Shown here piece after piece: positions 54,539 through 63,517 of a stretch of 64,000 nucleotides of DNA (the first letter of the stretch is position 1; each line of letters opens with the position of its first letter). The notes under the pieces were generated by a model that was not told the origin of the DNA, ran no database searches, and worked only from the letters and a program-made list of their open reading frames with translations. This DNA comes from Fluviicoccus sp. (GTDB lineage Bacteria; Pseudomonadota; Gammaproteobacteria; Pseudomonadales; Moraxellaceae). The position numbers and the translations under genes are program-made. The stretch covers positions 248,001-312,000 of the forward strand of contig NZ_JAUSMX010000008.1 of assembly GCF_030646115.1 (NCBI RefSeq), given 5' to 3'.

Positions 54539-54717
54539 GATGGTTCTCTCTCATGGTTAAGGTAGGGAGGCTGCAACTCAGGCGCCATGATTGATAATTA
54601 TCTTTCAGGCCCTGTATGCATGCTTCCGGTTTGCGGCGAGGAAACTTTAACACTTGAAAACAAAAAAAGCATCAATTTTGTTGGACAATTTGTGCTCAAA
54701 TGAGTCGGGTATTGAAT

Positions 54718-55707
54718 TCAGGCCTTGGCTTGGAGGTCAATGGTGCGTTGAAGATCAACGAATATCGGATTTTTAAACGGTTCAGGTTGGCTCATTGCAA
54801 AATCCAGGGACTGAGTGATGGTGGCTGCTATGCGCTCCAGTGCAAGCGGAGACTCTGGCAGGCCTGCAACCCCGATCTGTAGTTGAGCCTTGACGGACTT
54901 GTCGTCACGCCAAGTATTAAAAACGGCCAGGATGTCCCGGACAATGACTTCCGATCCGGGAATGTCGGCATCAGGTAACAGGATGATGAAGCAGTGGTGG
55001 TCATAGCGGGTAATGACATCACAACTCCTGAGGCGCTGCTCCAGCAACCCGGCAATTTCACGCTGGCAGTAAGCTGACACGGTGCTGGTAGTTCGTAAAC
55101 TGAATCGCTCTGCCAGCATCAAACGAATCAGCATAATGGTTGCTGGGTTTCGGTTTCTGTGGCGATAAGCGCTAAAGAACTTGATGGCCTCAATCAATGC
55201 TGCTTTGTTGGATAGTCCTGTCAATGCGTCGGCGGCGGGAACGTGTGGAAGCATCTCATAGCGGCTTTTGCTAACACGATTTACAGCCAGATAAACCAAT
55301 ATCCAGGGAGCGGCATGAACCACAAGTCCGGGAGAAGCGGCAATTAAAGGCAATATAACAGCAACAAGTATGGCGCCAGCGCGCATGAGTCCTTGACCTG
55401 CCCTGACATCAACCAACGCGGGAATTCCCAGGGCAAAAAGGCAATGCAGTAGCAAAGGGGTGGGGGTGGGCGCCAACAGGATGCAGGAGCAGGCAGCGAT
55501 TGCATCCAAAATAACGGGTAATGCGCCGTTGTCAGTGTGTTGCTGACGCAAGGACCGGGCAAGGGCCAAGAGCAACAGGCAGACATAACCGATCAGGGCT
55601 GCTTTAACAGACATTGTCAGTGAGGGCAATTGCGTTGCGGCGACAAGAGCGAACAATACGCGGATACCGGTAAGGGGAAGCCGGGTGATAAGGCGCGAAA
55701 AGCTCAT
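54718..55707 (-). CDS. Membrane protein with degenerate GGDEF domain
   Basis: A 329-residue protein with about five or six N-terminal membrane helices (15-150) and a C-terminal GGDEF-like domain. The domain starts with the familiar ADALTGLSNKAALIEAI, but the active-site motif reads RYDHHCFIILLP in place of R(Y)GGDEF. It should be unable to make c-di-GMP and may instead bind a ligand or act as a scaffold. The next gene is divergent. The start at 55707 is favoured; an ATG 15 bases upstream is also open. Confidence 0.8.
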   Translation of the reverse strand: MSFSRLITRLPLTGIRVLFALVAATQLPSLTMSVKAALIGYVCLLLLALARSLRQQHTDNGALPVILDAIAACSCILLAPTPTPLLLHCLFALGIPALVDVRAGQGLMRAGAILVAVILPLIAASPGLVVHAAPWILVYLAVNRVSKSRYEMLPHVPAADALTGLSNKAALIEAIKFFSAYRHRNRNPATIMLIRLMLAERFSLRTTSTVSAYCQREIAGLLEQRLRSCDVITRYDHHCFIILLPDADIPGSEVIVRDILAVFNTWRDDKSVKAQLQIGVAGLPESPLALERIAATITQSLDFAMSQPEPFKNPIFVDLQRTIDLQAKA

Positions 55708-55818
55708 GTTGTATTTCCACAATTAAACAGCGGGCGTGCCGCTAAAACATCCATGGTCGTAGAGGAAGGCTGTCTGCTAGAATGCAGCAATTATACGCAT
55801 AACCATCCGGCATAAAGC

Positions 55819-56694
55819 ATGAAATACAATCGTCTCCGGTCGGGCTTTTTTGGGTGGGGTATCATGGCGCTGGCAGGCATGGTGCTTACCGGCTGTGCCT
55901 CTGTCGTGGAAAGCAAGCTGTCCGGATTTTCTGCCAATTTCGCTGCTGCAATCAAGGGTAATGATGATCCCAAGATTGTGGAGCAAGGGATGCCCTCCTA
56001 TTTGTTGCTCATGGATGCGCTGATCAGGAATAATCCCGGGCAGGCGTCCGTGCTGGCGGCGGCAGCCTCGTTGAACTCTGCCTATGCCGGTAGCTTTGTC
56101 CCGGAGCCCTCCCGTGCGGCCTTCATGAATGAAAAGGCAATGCGGTATGCTTTTCAGGCTTTGTGCTTGCGGGAAAAGCGGCTGTGTGACCCCAGGTCTT
56201 TGCCTGTAGATAAGCTTAAGGAGGCAACGGAAGGGTTTGGCAAAAAAGACGCCGGTCTGCTCTATGCCGCCGCAAGTGCCTGGGCGGGTTGGATTCAATC
56301 CCATGGCGAAGATTGGGGTGCGATTGCCGATCTGGCCAGAGTCGAGGCATTGCTGCAGCGGGTGATTGCGCTGGATGATGGCTATGAACAAGGGATGCCT
56401 CATCTTTATCTAGGGGTGCTGGCGACGGTGCTGACTCCGGCATTGGGTGGCAGGCCGGAAGAAGGCAAGCGTGAGTTTGAAAAAGCATTGGCGCTTTCCG
56501 GCGGCAGGAACCTGATGGCCAAAGTGTATTTCGCCCGGCAGTATGCCCGCGGGGTGTTTGATCGTGAATTGCATGATCGGTTGTTGCAGGAAGTGCTGGC
56601 GACCGATCCTCATGCCGGTGATTTTACGTTGAGTAACATGCTGGCGCTACGCGAAGCCGCGCTGCTGCTCAAATCAGCGGATGATTATTTTTAG
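55819..56694 (+). CDS. TatT-type lipoprotein of a TRAP transporter
   Basis: A 291-residue lipoprotein (lipobox MVLTGC at about residue 26) made of helical TPR-like repeats. Sequence features such as KIVEQGMPSYLLLMDALI, LNSAYAGSF and PHLYLGVLATVLTPALGG fit the TatT family, periplasmic helical proteins that trimerise and bind the TRAP solute receptor, as known from Treponema. It is the first gene of an operon with the three TRAP components, 48 bases before the receptor gene. Confidence 0.85.
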   Translation: MKYNRLRSGFFGWGIMALAGMVLTGCASVVESKLSGFSANFAAAIKGNDDPKIVEQGMPSYLLLMDALIRNNPGQASVLAAAASLNSAYAGSFVPEPSRAAFMNEKAMRYAFQALCLREKRLCDPRSLPVDKLKEATEGFGKKDAGLLYAAASAWAGWIQSHGEDWGAIADLARVEALLQRVIALDDGYEQGMPHLYLGVLATVLTPALGGRPEEGKREFEKALALSGGRNLMAKVYFARQYARGVFDRELHDRLLQEVLATDPHAGDFTLSNMLALREAALLLKSADDYF

Positions 56695-56742
56695 CCTGCC
56701 CGGGACTTGCCGCGCAGTTAAGTGCTTTTCTGGAGAGTATTG

Positions 56743-57741
56743 ATGATCCGCTTTGTGCTGGTTGCTTGCCTGGGGTTGTTTGTGTCAACGGCCGATGCCA
56801 TGACGCTTAAGATTGCAACGCTGTCTCCGGATGGTTCGGCGTGGATGACACGTATGCGCAGTGGCGGCGCAGAGATTGAGAAGCGGACTCAGGGCCGGGT
56901 GAACTTCAAGTTCTATACCGGTGGAACCATGGGCAACGACAAGGCGGTGCTGAGCAAGATCAAGATCGGGCAATTGCATGGCGGAGCAGTCACCATAGGC
57001 AGCTTGGCGGACTTTAATAAGGATGTGCAGGTTTATTCCATGCCGTTGAAGTTCAAAAACAATGCTGAAGTTGACTATGTTCGCAGCAAGATGGACGCGG
57101 CGCTTTCGCGCTCACTGGAGCAGGGGGGCATGATCAATTTCGGTTTTGCCGAGGCTGGTTTTGCCTATGCGATGACCAAGGCCGCGCCTGTTTCGTCAGT
57201 GGCCCAGCTGCGCAAGCAAAAAGTTTGGATCCCTGATAACGACGCCCAATCGGCGGAGGCGCTCAAGGCTTTTCAGGTAGCTCCCATTCCGTTGTCGCTG
57301 GCGGATGTGCTGCCGGGCTTGCAGACCGGCATTATCGATACGGTGGCCTCATCGCCTATCGGGGCATTAGCCCTGCAATGGCATACCCAGGTCAAGTATG
57401 TGACCGAACTGCCGTTGAGCTACATCGCCGGCGTTCTGGCCATTGACCAGAAAGCATTTGGCCGTATTGATGCTCCCGATCAGGTCGTGGTGCGTGAGGT
57501 CATGACCCGTGTTTTTCGGGAAATCGATCAACAGAACCGGCTGGACAATCTGGCGGCCTGGAATGCGCTGCTGAAGCAGGGGGTCAAGCCAGTCAAACCC
57601 AATGCTCAGGAAGTGGCTGAGTGGGAGCGGGATGGTCAATTGGCGGGAGAGCGCATCGTCAAGGCGGGGATTGTTTCGCCAGCCATTATGCAGTTGCTGG
57701 AAGAAAACCTGAAGACCTTCAGGGGCGGTCGCAAGATATGA
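56743..57741 (+). CDS. TRAP transporter solute receptor, DctP family
   Basis: A 332-residue periplasmic receptor with signal peptide ending STADA. It begins LKIATLSPDGSAWMTRMRSG, has the TMGNDKAVLSKIKIGQLHGG and the LADVLPGLQTGIIDTVASSP region of DctP-type proteins. The TatT association suggests a hydrophobic or lipid-like ligand (inference). The start follows GGAG. Its stop overlaps the next gene. Confidence 0.92.
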   Translation: MIRFVLVACLGLFVSTADAMTLKIATLSPDGSAWMTRMRSGGAEIEKRTQGRVNFKFYTGGTMGNDKAVLSKIKIGQLHGGAVTIGSLADFNKDVQVYSMPLKFKNNAEVDYVRSKMDAALSRSLEQGGMINFGFAEAGFAYAMTKAAPVSSVAQLRKQKVWIPDNDAQSAEALKAFQVAPIPLSLADVLPGLQTGIIDTVASSPIGALALQWHTQVKYVTELPLSYIAGVLAIDQKAFGRIDAPDQVVVREVMTRVFREIDQQNRLDNLAAWNALLKQGVKPVKPNAQEVAEWERDGQLAGERIVKAGIVSPAIMQLLEENLKTFRGGRKI

Positions 57742-58229
57742 TCGTGCGGCGGATGCTGGCAATAGTCCACTGGCTGGAGGATGCATTGCTGGCCAGCCTG
57801 CTGGCGCTGATGATTTTCCTGGCGGTGACCCAGATTGTTTTGCGGAACGGCTTTGACAGCGGGATACTGTGGGCGGACTCGTTATTACGGGTATTGGTTT
57901 TATGGATTGCCTTGATTGGCGCCATTGTCGCCAGTCGTGATCGTCAGCATCTTAGCGTGGATGTTGTAACCCGCTTTTTGGCTCCTTCGGCTAAACGCGG
58001 AGTATCGGTCGTGACCTCGCTGTTCACCGCAGGCATCTGTTTGTTGGTGAGTTGGTATTCACTGGAATTCGTGCTGATGGAATATGAGTCAGCCACGATG
58101 GCTTTCGCCGGAGTGCCTTCATGGGCTTGTGAGTCAGTGATGCCTGTTGCCTTCCTCCTGATTGCGTGTCGGTACCTGCTGCATACGGTTCAGGCGGCGC
58201 TGGGGATTGAGCAGGAGGCAGGGCAATGA
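57738..58229 (+). CDS. TRAP transporter small membrane subunit, DctQ family
   Basis: A 163-residue membrane protein with four helices (about 14-33, 46-68, 89-110 and 128-148). The motif LLRVLVLWIALIGAIVASRDRQHLSVDV is typical of DctQ. It overlaps both neighbours by 4 bases (ATGA), so the three TRAP genes are translationally coupled. Confidence 0.92.
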   Translation: MIVRRMLAIVHWLEDALLASLLALMIFLAVTQIVLRNGFDSGILWADSLLRVLVLWIALIGAIVASRDRQHLSVDVVTRFLAPSAKRGVSVVTSLFTAGICLLVSWYSLEFVLMEYESATMAFAGVPSWACESVMPVAFLLIACRYLLHTVQAALGIEQEAGQ

Positions 58230-59503
58230 CGTTGATGCTTGCTTGCTTGCTTGTTTTGCTTGCCCTCTTGGGGGCTCCGTTATTTTCCGTGCTTGCCGGG
58301 GCGGCCATGCTGGGTTTCTGGCAGACCGAAACGCCTTTGGCGGTGATGGGGGTGGAAATCTACCGGGTGGTGGATACCCCGATCCTGCTGGCGCTGCCTT
58401 TGTTTACCTACGCTGGTTATATTCTTGGCGAGGGGCACACGTCGCAACGCCTGGTGCGGTTGACGCGCTCGGTGTTGGGTTGGTTGCCGGGAGGGTTGGC
58501 AATCGTGGCCTTCACTACCTGTGCGTTTTTTACGGCATTTACCGGAGCCAGCGGCGCAACGATTGTGGCTCTGGGTGCACTTTTGTATCCGGCGTTGCGG
58601 CAAGCGGGTTATACCGAAAAGTATTCACTGGGGTTGGTTACCACCTCGGGGTCGTTGGGCTTGCTGTTGCCGCCCTCGTTGCCGCTGATTTTATATGCGG
58701 TGATTGCGCAGCAGCTTCCTCAAGGCAGCGGAGTTACGATTGATGCTGTTTTCAAGGCGGGGTTGTTGCCTGCGTTGCTGATGATTGTCCTGTTGAGCTT
58801 GTTTGGATACTGGACTTCACGCAAAAATCCGGTGCCGTTACAGGAGTTCTGCTGGAAAGAATTTCGCGCGGCAATGGCTGAAGCCAAATGGGAACTGCCG
58901 CTGCCGTTTTTTGTATTGGGTGGGATTTATGGTGGCTTTTTTGCGGTATCTGAAGCGGCTGCAGTGACTGCTTTGTATGTGACGGTGGTGAGTGTCCTGG
59001 TTTATCGGGAAATCCGACCGGCCCGGCTGTTGGGACTGATGCGGGATGCCATGGTCATGGTTGGGGGAATCCTGATGATTCTCGCGGTAGCGATGGCGTT
59101 CACGAATTGGCTGGTTGATGCTGAAATCCCAACCCGTCTCTTTGAGTTTGTCCGGGCGCACATTGACAGCAAATGGACCTTCCTGTTGTTGCTTAACGTT
59201 TTCCTGCTGGTTCTGGGTTGTTTTCTGGATATCTTCTCAGCACTGGTGATCATGGTGCCGCTGCTGCTGCCAATGGCTCATGGCTACGGTGTTCACCCGG
59301 TGCATTTGGGTATTATCTTTCTGGCGAACATGGAGATTGGTTATTGCACTCCGCCGGTCGGCATGAATCTGATCATTGCCGGTTATCGGTTCAAGAAGTC
59401 TATGGTGGAACTTGCTGCCGCAACCCTGCCATTTTTGGCGGTGCTGCTGGTCGCGGTGTTGATCATTACGTATGTCCCGGCTTTGAGTCTGGCTTTTTTA
59501 TAG
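58226..59503 (+). CDS. TRAP transporter large membrane subunit, DctM family
   Basis: A 425-residue Na+-coupled transporter subunit with 11-12 membrane helices. DctM signatures include LPLFTYAGYILGEGHTSQRLV, TAFTGASGATIVALGALLYPAL and LGLLLPPSLPLILYAV. The 3' end overlaps the convergent VpsP-like gene by 38 bases. Confidence 0.93.
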   Translation: MTLMLACLLVLLALLGAPLFSVLAGAAMLGFWQTETPLAVMGVEIYRVVDTPILLALPLFTYAGYILGEGHTSQRLVRLTRSVLGWLPGGLAIVAFTTCAFFTAFTGASGATIVALGALLYPALRQAGYTEKYSLGLVTTSGSLGLLLPPSLPLILYAVIAQQLPQGSGVTIDAVFKAGLLPALLMIVLLSLFGYWTSRKNPVPLQEFCWKEFRAAMAEAKWELPLPFFVLGGIYGGFFAVSEAAAVTALYVTVVSVLVYREIRPARLLGLMRDAMVMVGGILMILAVAMAFTNWLVDAEIPTRLFEFVRAHIDSKWTFLLLLNVFLLVLGCFLDIFSALVIMVPLLLPMAHGYGVHPVHLGIIFLANMEIGYCTPPVGMNLIIAGYRFKKSMVELAAATLPFLAVLLVAVLIITYVPALSLAFL

Positions 59504-60263
59504 CAAAACGGCAGAATTTAGCATTGCGAGCGTTGTCGCGAGAAAGGAGTGGGCATATCTCAGCCTTGCGCTCGTATGCGACGATCAGGTTCCAGATGCC
59601 GACAGAGTTGCGAATGTTCATTTTGTTGTCAAGCTGCCAGCGTTGCGACTGCTCAATGACGTCTGTAACGGTCTTTCGGGCTTCCGGGGCGAGATGGGGC
59701 CATGACCACATGCCTAGATCAACTGTTTCATACATGATGTTGGGTTTCCAGGGGCCATAGCGGTGTGAGTTCTGAAGGGCCAATGTCAATTCTTGGTCGT
59801 ATACACCAGACATGATCTTGGCTCTTGCAAGCCGCAAGTGATAGTCCGGGTAGGTCGGGCGAAGCTTGATGGCTTGGCGGTAGGCATCAAATATCTCCTC
59901 GTTTTGTGGTTCTTTGCCGGTTTTTCTAGCCCGGTTCTTGAGGTTCCAATACAGGGCATCTCCTAGCGTCTGATAAAATCCGGCGTTCTGAGGGCTCGTC
60001 CGCACTGCCTTCCTGGCGTAGCTCTGGGCGGTCGCCAAATCGGTGGCGGTAGGGATAAACTCGATGTTCTGGAGGCTTGACTGCTGGGTTTGGTGCTCCC
60101 AAGCCTCAATGAATGCGCGTGCCTTGAAGTCGGCAATGCCGGCCATCATATTGCCTGCTGACCAGAAAATGTACGGTATGCAAGCGAGAGCCAGAAGCAC
60201 CGCCGCGATATGGTGTGTTGATGCAAAGGCGGATGTGGAGAGTTTTGGCATGCTGGCGGGCAT
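59466..60263 (-). CDS. VpsP-like exopolysaccharide-associated protein
   Basis: A 265-residue protein with one N-terminal membrane helix (HIAAVLLALACIPYIFW) and a periplasmic TPR-like domain (SPQNAGFYQTLGDALYWNLK; YRQAIKLRPTYPDYHLRLARAKIM; WLD-type end WQLDNKMNIRNSVGIW). Proteins of this layout are found with exopolysaccharide export genes such as the Vibrio vps cluster; assignment by eye only. It could serve the Wza/Wzc module 6 kb away. The start is uncertain (60251, 60263 or 60266). Its last 38 bases overlap dctM tail to tail. Confidence 0.65.
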   Translation of the reverse strand: MPASMPKLSTSAFASTHHIAAVLLALACIPYIFWSAGNMMAGIADFKARAFIEAWEHQTQQSSLQNIEFIPTATDLATAQSYARKAVRTSPQNAGFYQTLGDALYWNLKNRARKTGKEPQNEEIFDAYRQAIKLRPTYPDYHLRLARAKIMSGVYDQELTLALQNSHRYGPWKPNIMYETVDLGMWSWPHLAPEARKTVTDVIEQSQRWQLDNKMNIRNSVGIWNLIVAYERKAEICPLLSRDNARNAKFCRFAIKKPDSKPGHT

Positions 60264-60322
60264 CATGAGGGCCGTTATGGCGGGTATATAGCATACTTCT
60301 GCATCTTTTGTTAATCGGTATC

Positions 60323-60351
60323 TTTCATCGGCAGTGTTTTTGCCGTAGAAT
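60323..60351 (+). promoter_or_regulatory. Candidate promoter of the rpsP operon
   Basis: A weak TTTCAT, a 17-base spacer and TAGAAT lie 51 bases before rpsP, in the gap to the divergent VpsP-like gene. Confidence 0.45.
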
Positions 60352-60402
60352 AATCGCCCTTTACGGCTGTTAGTCGGCCTAACCATTCTGGTGGATAAAG
60401 TT

Positions 60403-60645
60403 ATGGTAGTTATTCGTTTGGCTCGTGGCGGCGCTAAGAAGCGTCCCTTCTATCAGGTTGTTGTGACGGACAGCCGCAGCGCCCGTGACGGCCGTTTCAT
60501 TGAGCGCGTCGGCTTCTTCAATCCGGTGGCCCGCGGCAATGCCGAGCGCCTGCGCATTGATGCAGATCGTTATCAATACTGGATCAGCCAGGGTGCACAG
60601 CCTTCCGAGCGCGTGGCTCAGTTGGCCAAGACGACTGCAGTCTGA
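60403..60645 (+). CDS. rpsP: 30S ribosomal protein S16
   Basis: An 80-residue bS16 beginning [23 protein letters not shown]-type sequence and carrying [12 protein letters not shown]. The start at 60403 matches the family; an upstream GTG at 60391 would add MDKV. It begins the conserved rpsP-rimM-trmD-rplS operon. Confidence 0.97.
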   Translation: MVVIRLARGGAKKRPFYQVVVTDSRSARDGRFIERVGFFNPVARGNAERLRIDADRYQYWISQGAQPSERVAQLAKTTAV

Positions 60646-60651
60646 TAGCGC

Positions 60652-61188
60652 ATGGCCGGTATTCCGTCGCCAGACAGCCTGGTTGAAGTCGGCCACATTC
60701 AGTCGGCCTACGGCATTAAGGGTTGGGTCTGGATATTCGCGAATACCGATCCGCTGACCAATATCTTTGACTATTCGCCATGGTATGCCTGTCAAGGCGG
60801 TGTATGGCGTGAAGTGCGGGTCTTGGAATGGCGGGAGCAGGGAAAGGGATTGGTGGCTTGTCTGGAAGGGGTTCAGGATCGTAACTCTTCCGAAGCGCTT
60901 AAGGGCTTGAAACTGTGGGCTTCCCGCTCCCATTTGCCGAAGCTCGAGGAAGGGGACTATTACTGGTCCGACCTGCTGGACTTGCAGGTGTTTCTCGAGG
61001 ACGGGCGTCTGTTGGGCCAAGTGCACAGCATGATGGAGACCGGCTCCAACGATGTGTTGGTGGTCCGGGCGGTTGCCGGCGCCATTGATGGTCGCGAGCG
61101 TTTGGTTCCCTGGTTGCCTGGGCAAGTCGTGAAACTGGTTGATCTGACCGCACGACGTATCGTCGTGGATTGGGATCCCGATTTCTGA
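60652..61188 (+). CDS. rimM: 16S rRNA processing protein RimM
   Basis: A 178-residue ribosome maturation factor. The N-terminal [18 protein letters not shown] is the RimM barrel, and the C-terminal PRC domain has [11 protein letters not shown] and [25 protein letters not shown]. It helps assemble the 30S head with S19. Confidence 0.96.
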   Translation: MAGIPSPDSLVEVGHIQSAYGIKGWVWIFANTDPLTNIFDYSPWYACQGGVWREVRVLEWREQGKGLVACLEGVQDRNSSEALKGLKLWASRSHLPKLEEGDYYWSDLLDLQVFLEDGRLLGQVHSMMETGSNDVLVVRAVAGAIDGRERLVPWLPGQVVKLVDLTARRIVVDWDPDF

Positions 61189-61210
61189 GTTGACCGGCGG
61201 AGCGTCGCCC

Positions 61211-61990
61211 ATGTGGTTTGGCGTCATTACGCTGTTTCCGGAAATGTTTGCCCCAATTCGTGATTTCGGCATGACCGGTCGCGCTGTGAGTCAGGGGCGC
61301 GTTCTTGTCGAAACCTGGAATCCCCGGGATTTTACGGAAGACAATTATCGTCGTGTTGATGAGCGCCCCTATGGTGGCGGACCCGGCATGGTGATGATGG
61401 TTGAGCCGTTGGTCAGGGCGATTGCGGCGGCGCGTGCGCGGGCTGCCGAACTGGGATTGCAGGCACCGGTGGTATACCTGTCGCCTCAGGGTAAAACGCT
61501 GAACGAGCCGGCGGTTATGCAGTTGGCTGAGAATCAGGGCTTTGTGCTGCTCTGCGGGCGCTACGAGGGCGTGGACGAGCGCCTGATAAGGCGTTGCGTG
61601 GATCAGGAATGGTCCATTGGCGATTACGTTCTCTCTGGCGGCGAACTGCCGGCGATGGTCATGATGGATGCCATCATTCGCCGTATTCCCGGCGTGTTGG
61701 GGCACAGTCAGTCGGCGGAACAGGACTCGTTTGTGCAGGGCCTGCTGGATTGTCCGCATTACACCCGCCCCGAAATTTATGATGGCGAGGCCGTGCCTCC
61801 CGTGCTGTTGTCCGGTGACCATGCCGCCATCCAGCGCTGGCGCTGGCGTGAAAGCCTCAAAAGAACACTGGAGCGTCGCCCGGAACTTCTGGACGCCGCG
61901 CCATTGAACAAGGAGCAGCGTCGCCTGCTGGCTGAGCTTCGAGCCGCCACTGCCGACACTGCCCTCGGTCAGCCCCCTGAGGGGCTGTAA
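61211..61990 (+). CDS. trmD: tRNA (guanine-N1)-methyltransferase
   Basis: A 259-residue SPOUT enzyme that makes m1G37. It has [13 protein letters not shown], the knot motifs [14 protein letters not shown] and [20 protein letters not shown], and RRIPGVLG. The ATG at 61211 follows GGAG; an upstream TTG at 61190 is unlikely. Confidence 0.97.
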   Translation: MWFGVITLFPEMFAPIRDFGMTGRAVSQGRVLVETWNPRDFTEDNYRRVDERPYGGGPGMVMMVEPLVRAIAAARARAAELGLQAPVVYLSPQGKTLNEPAVMQLAENQGFVLLCGRYEGVDERLIRRCVDQEWSIGDYVLSGGELPAMVMMDAIIRRIPGVLGHSQSAEQDSFVQGLLDCPHYTRPEIYDGEAVPPVLLSGDHAAIQRWRWRESLKRTLERRPELLDAAPLNKEQRRLLAELRAATADTALGQPPEGL

Positions 61991-62053
61991 TGAAATGAGC
62001 TGCATGCGCCGAGTTTATTCTCACAGCCTCTGCATCCGTACTGGAGAACTGCC

Positions 62054-62422
62054 ATGAGCGGTAAACATCCTGTGATTCAGGCCATTGAACAGGCCCAACT
62101 GAAACAAAACATTCCGTCCTTTGCTCCTGGTGACACGGTTATTGTCCAGGTCAAGGTGAAGGAAGGTGATCGTGAGCGTCTGCAAGCCTACGAGGGCGTG
62201 GTCATTGCTATCAAGAACCGTGGCCTGAACTCGGCTTTCACGGTGCGCAAGATTTCCAACGGTGTGGGTGTTGAGCGTGTCTTTCAGACCCACTCTCCGG
62301 TGGTTGCCGGTATTGAAGTGAAGCGTCGCGGTGCTGTGCGTCGCGCCAAGCTGTACTATCTCCGTGATCGCGCCGGCAAGTCGGCCCGTATCAAGGAAAA
62401 GTTGACGGCGCGCTCCAACTAA
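62054..62422 (+). CDS. rplS: 50S ribosomal protein L19
   Basis: A 122-residue bL19 with the family core [40 protein letters not shown] and [20 protein letters not shown]. It ends the rpsP operon before a terminator. Confidence 0.98.
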   Translation: MSGKHPVIQAIEQAQLKQNIPSFAPGDTVIVQVKVKEGDRERLQAYEGVVIAIKNRGLNSAFTVRKISNGVGVERVFQTHSPVVAGIEVKRRGAVRRAKLYYLRDRAGKSARIKEKLTARSN

Positions 62423-62439
62423 GGCGTTTCCGGTGTATA

Positions 62440-62468
62440 AAAAAGGGCGGCCCTAAGGGTCGCCCTTT
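62440..62468 (+). terminator. Terminator of the rpsP operon
   Basis: A long stem (AAAGGGCGGCCC against GGGTCGCCCTTT, with one G-U pair) and a 3-base loop is followed by a T-run, 18 bases after rplS. Confidence 0.9.
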
Positions 62469-62490
62469 TTTTTGAGTGGAGAGGCGGGTA

Positions 62491-63447
62491 ATGTCATTGG
62501 AAAGCCGTGCGGTGGTGCGGTCGCGTCGACAGCGGGGCCGTGTCCTGGCGCCGGTGGTCTTGCCGGAGGGCCAGGCGGGCGAGGAGTTGGCCTGGCTTCG
62601 TGACCGGCTGGTTGCCGAGGCCTTGAGTCCGCATACGGTGAACGCCTATTTGTCCGACCTGAAACGGGTGCTGGCCCGGACCGAGACACCCTTGTCGTCT
62701 ATCGGCAGGGAAGAACTGGAAGGTGCCATGGCCGCGCTCAGCGATGAGGGGGCGAATCCGCGTTCACTGGCACGTTGCCTGTCGGCGGTGCGTCATTTTT
62801 ATCGGCTGATGATGGCTGAAAACAAGCTGGCGGACGATCCTTCGCTGAAGCTGGGCGCACCCCGGATTGGACGGTCCTTGCCCAAGGATTTGTCCGAAGC
62901 CGATGTAGAGGCTTTGCTGGCGGCGCCGGTGGTGAGCTCACCGACCGGCCTGCGTGACCGGGTGATGCTGGAGGTGCTGTATGCCTGCGGCCTGCGGGTG
63001 TCGGAGCTGGTCGGGCTGGGAGTGGATGAGCCTAATCTGAGGCAGGGTTTTTTGCGGGTGCGGGGGAAGGGCGGCAAGGAGCGTCTGATCCCCTTGGGTG
63101 AAATCGCCCGGGATTGGCTGTTGGCCTGGTTGAAGGACGGGCGGCCGGTTCTGGTGCAAGGGCGTCCGACCGACGCGCTTTTCCCCAGCCGCCAGGGTGG
63201 TTTTATGACCCGGCAGAATTTCTGGTATGCGATCAAAGGCTATGCCCGGCAGGCCGGTATAGAGAAGGCGCTGTCACCGCATACCCTGCGGCATGCGTTT
63301 GCCACACATTTGCTGAACCATGGCGCGGATTTGCGTGTCGTGCAAATGTTGCTGGGTCATAGTGATTTGGCGACGACACAGATCTATACCCATGTGGCGC
63401 GGGCCAGACTGCAATCCCTGCATGAGCAGCATCATCCCCGTGGGTAG
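62491..63447 (+). CDS. xerD: Tyrosine recombinase XerD
   Basis: A 318-residue site-specific recombinase that resolves chromosome dimers at dif with XerC. The SAM-like N domain (about 30-120) has LSPHTVNAYLSDLKRVL. The catalytic domain has Arg in ACGLRVSELVGL, Lys in GKGGKERLIPLG, HTLRHAFATHLLNHGADLR, LGHSDLATTQIYTHV with the nucleophile Tyr. The N-terminus is about 20 residues longer than in E. coli XerD. The ATG follows GGAGAGG. The xerD-dsbC order is typical of gammaproteobacteria. Confidence 0.95.
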   Translation: MSLESRAVVRSRRQRGRVLAPVVLPEGQAGEELAWLRDRLVAEALSPHTVNAYLSDLKRVLARTETPLSSIGREELEGAMAALSDEGANPRSLARCLSAVRHFYRLMMAENKLADDPSLKLGAPRIGRSLPKDLSEADVEALLAAPVVSSPTGLRDRVMLEVLYACGLRVSELVGLGVDEPNLRQGFLRVRGKGGKERLIPLGEIARDWLLAWLKDGRPVLVQGRPTDALFPSRQGGFMTRQNFWYAIKGYARQAGIEKALSPHTLRHAFATHLLNHGADLRVVQMLLGHSDLATTQIYTHVARARLQSLHEQHHPRG

Positions 63448-63517
63448 CCGGATACATAACCGCTACGGCAAGCGGGCGGACCGTCGTCCAGAATTGAGCC
63501 ATTTTCCGGAGATTGAC

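Noticed and set aside
62491-63447. The tyrosine recombinase as integrase of a genomic island
   Set aside because: Length, motifs and the xerD-dsbC order mark it as the housekeeping XerD, and it is 50 kb from the accessory tract.
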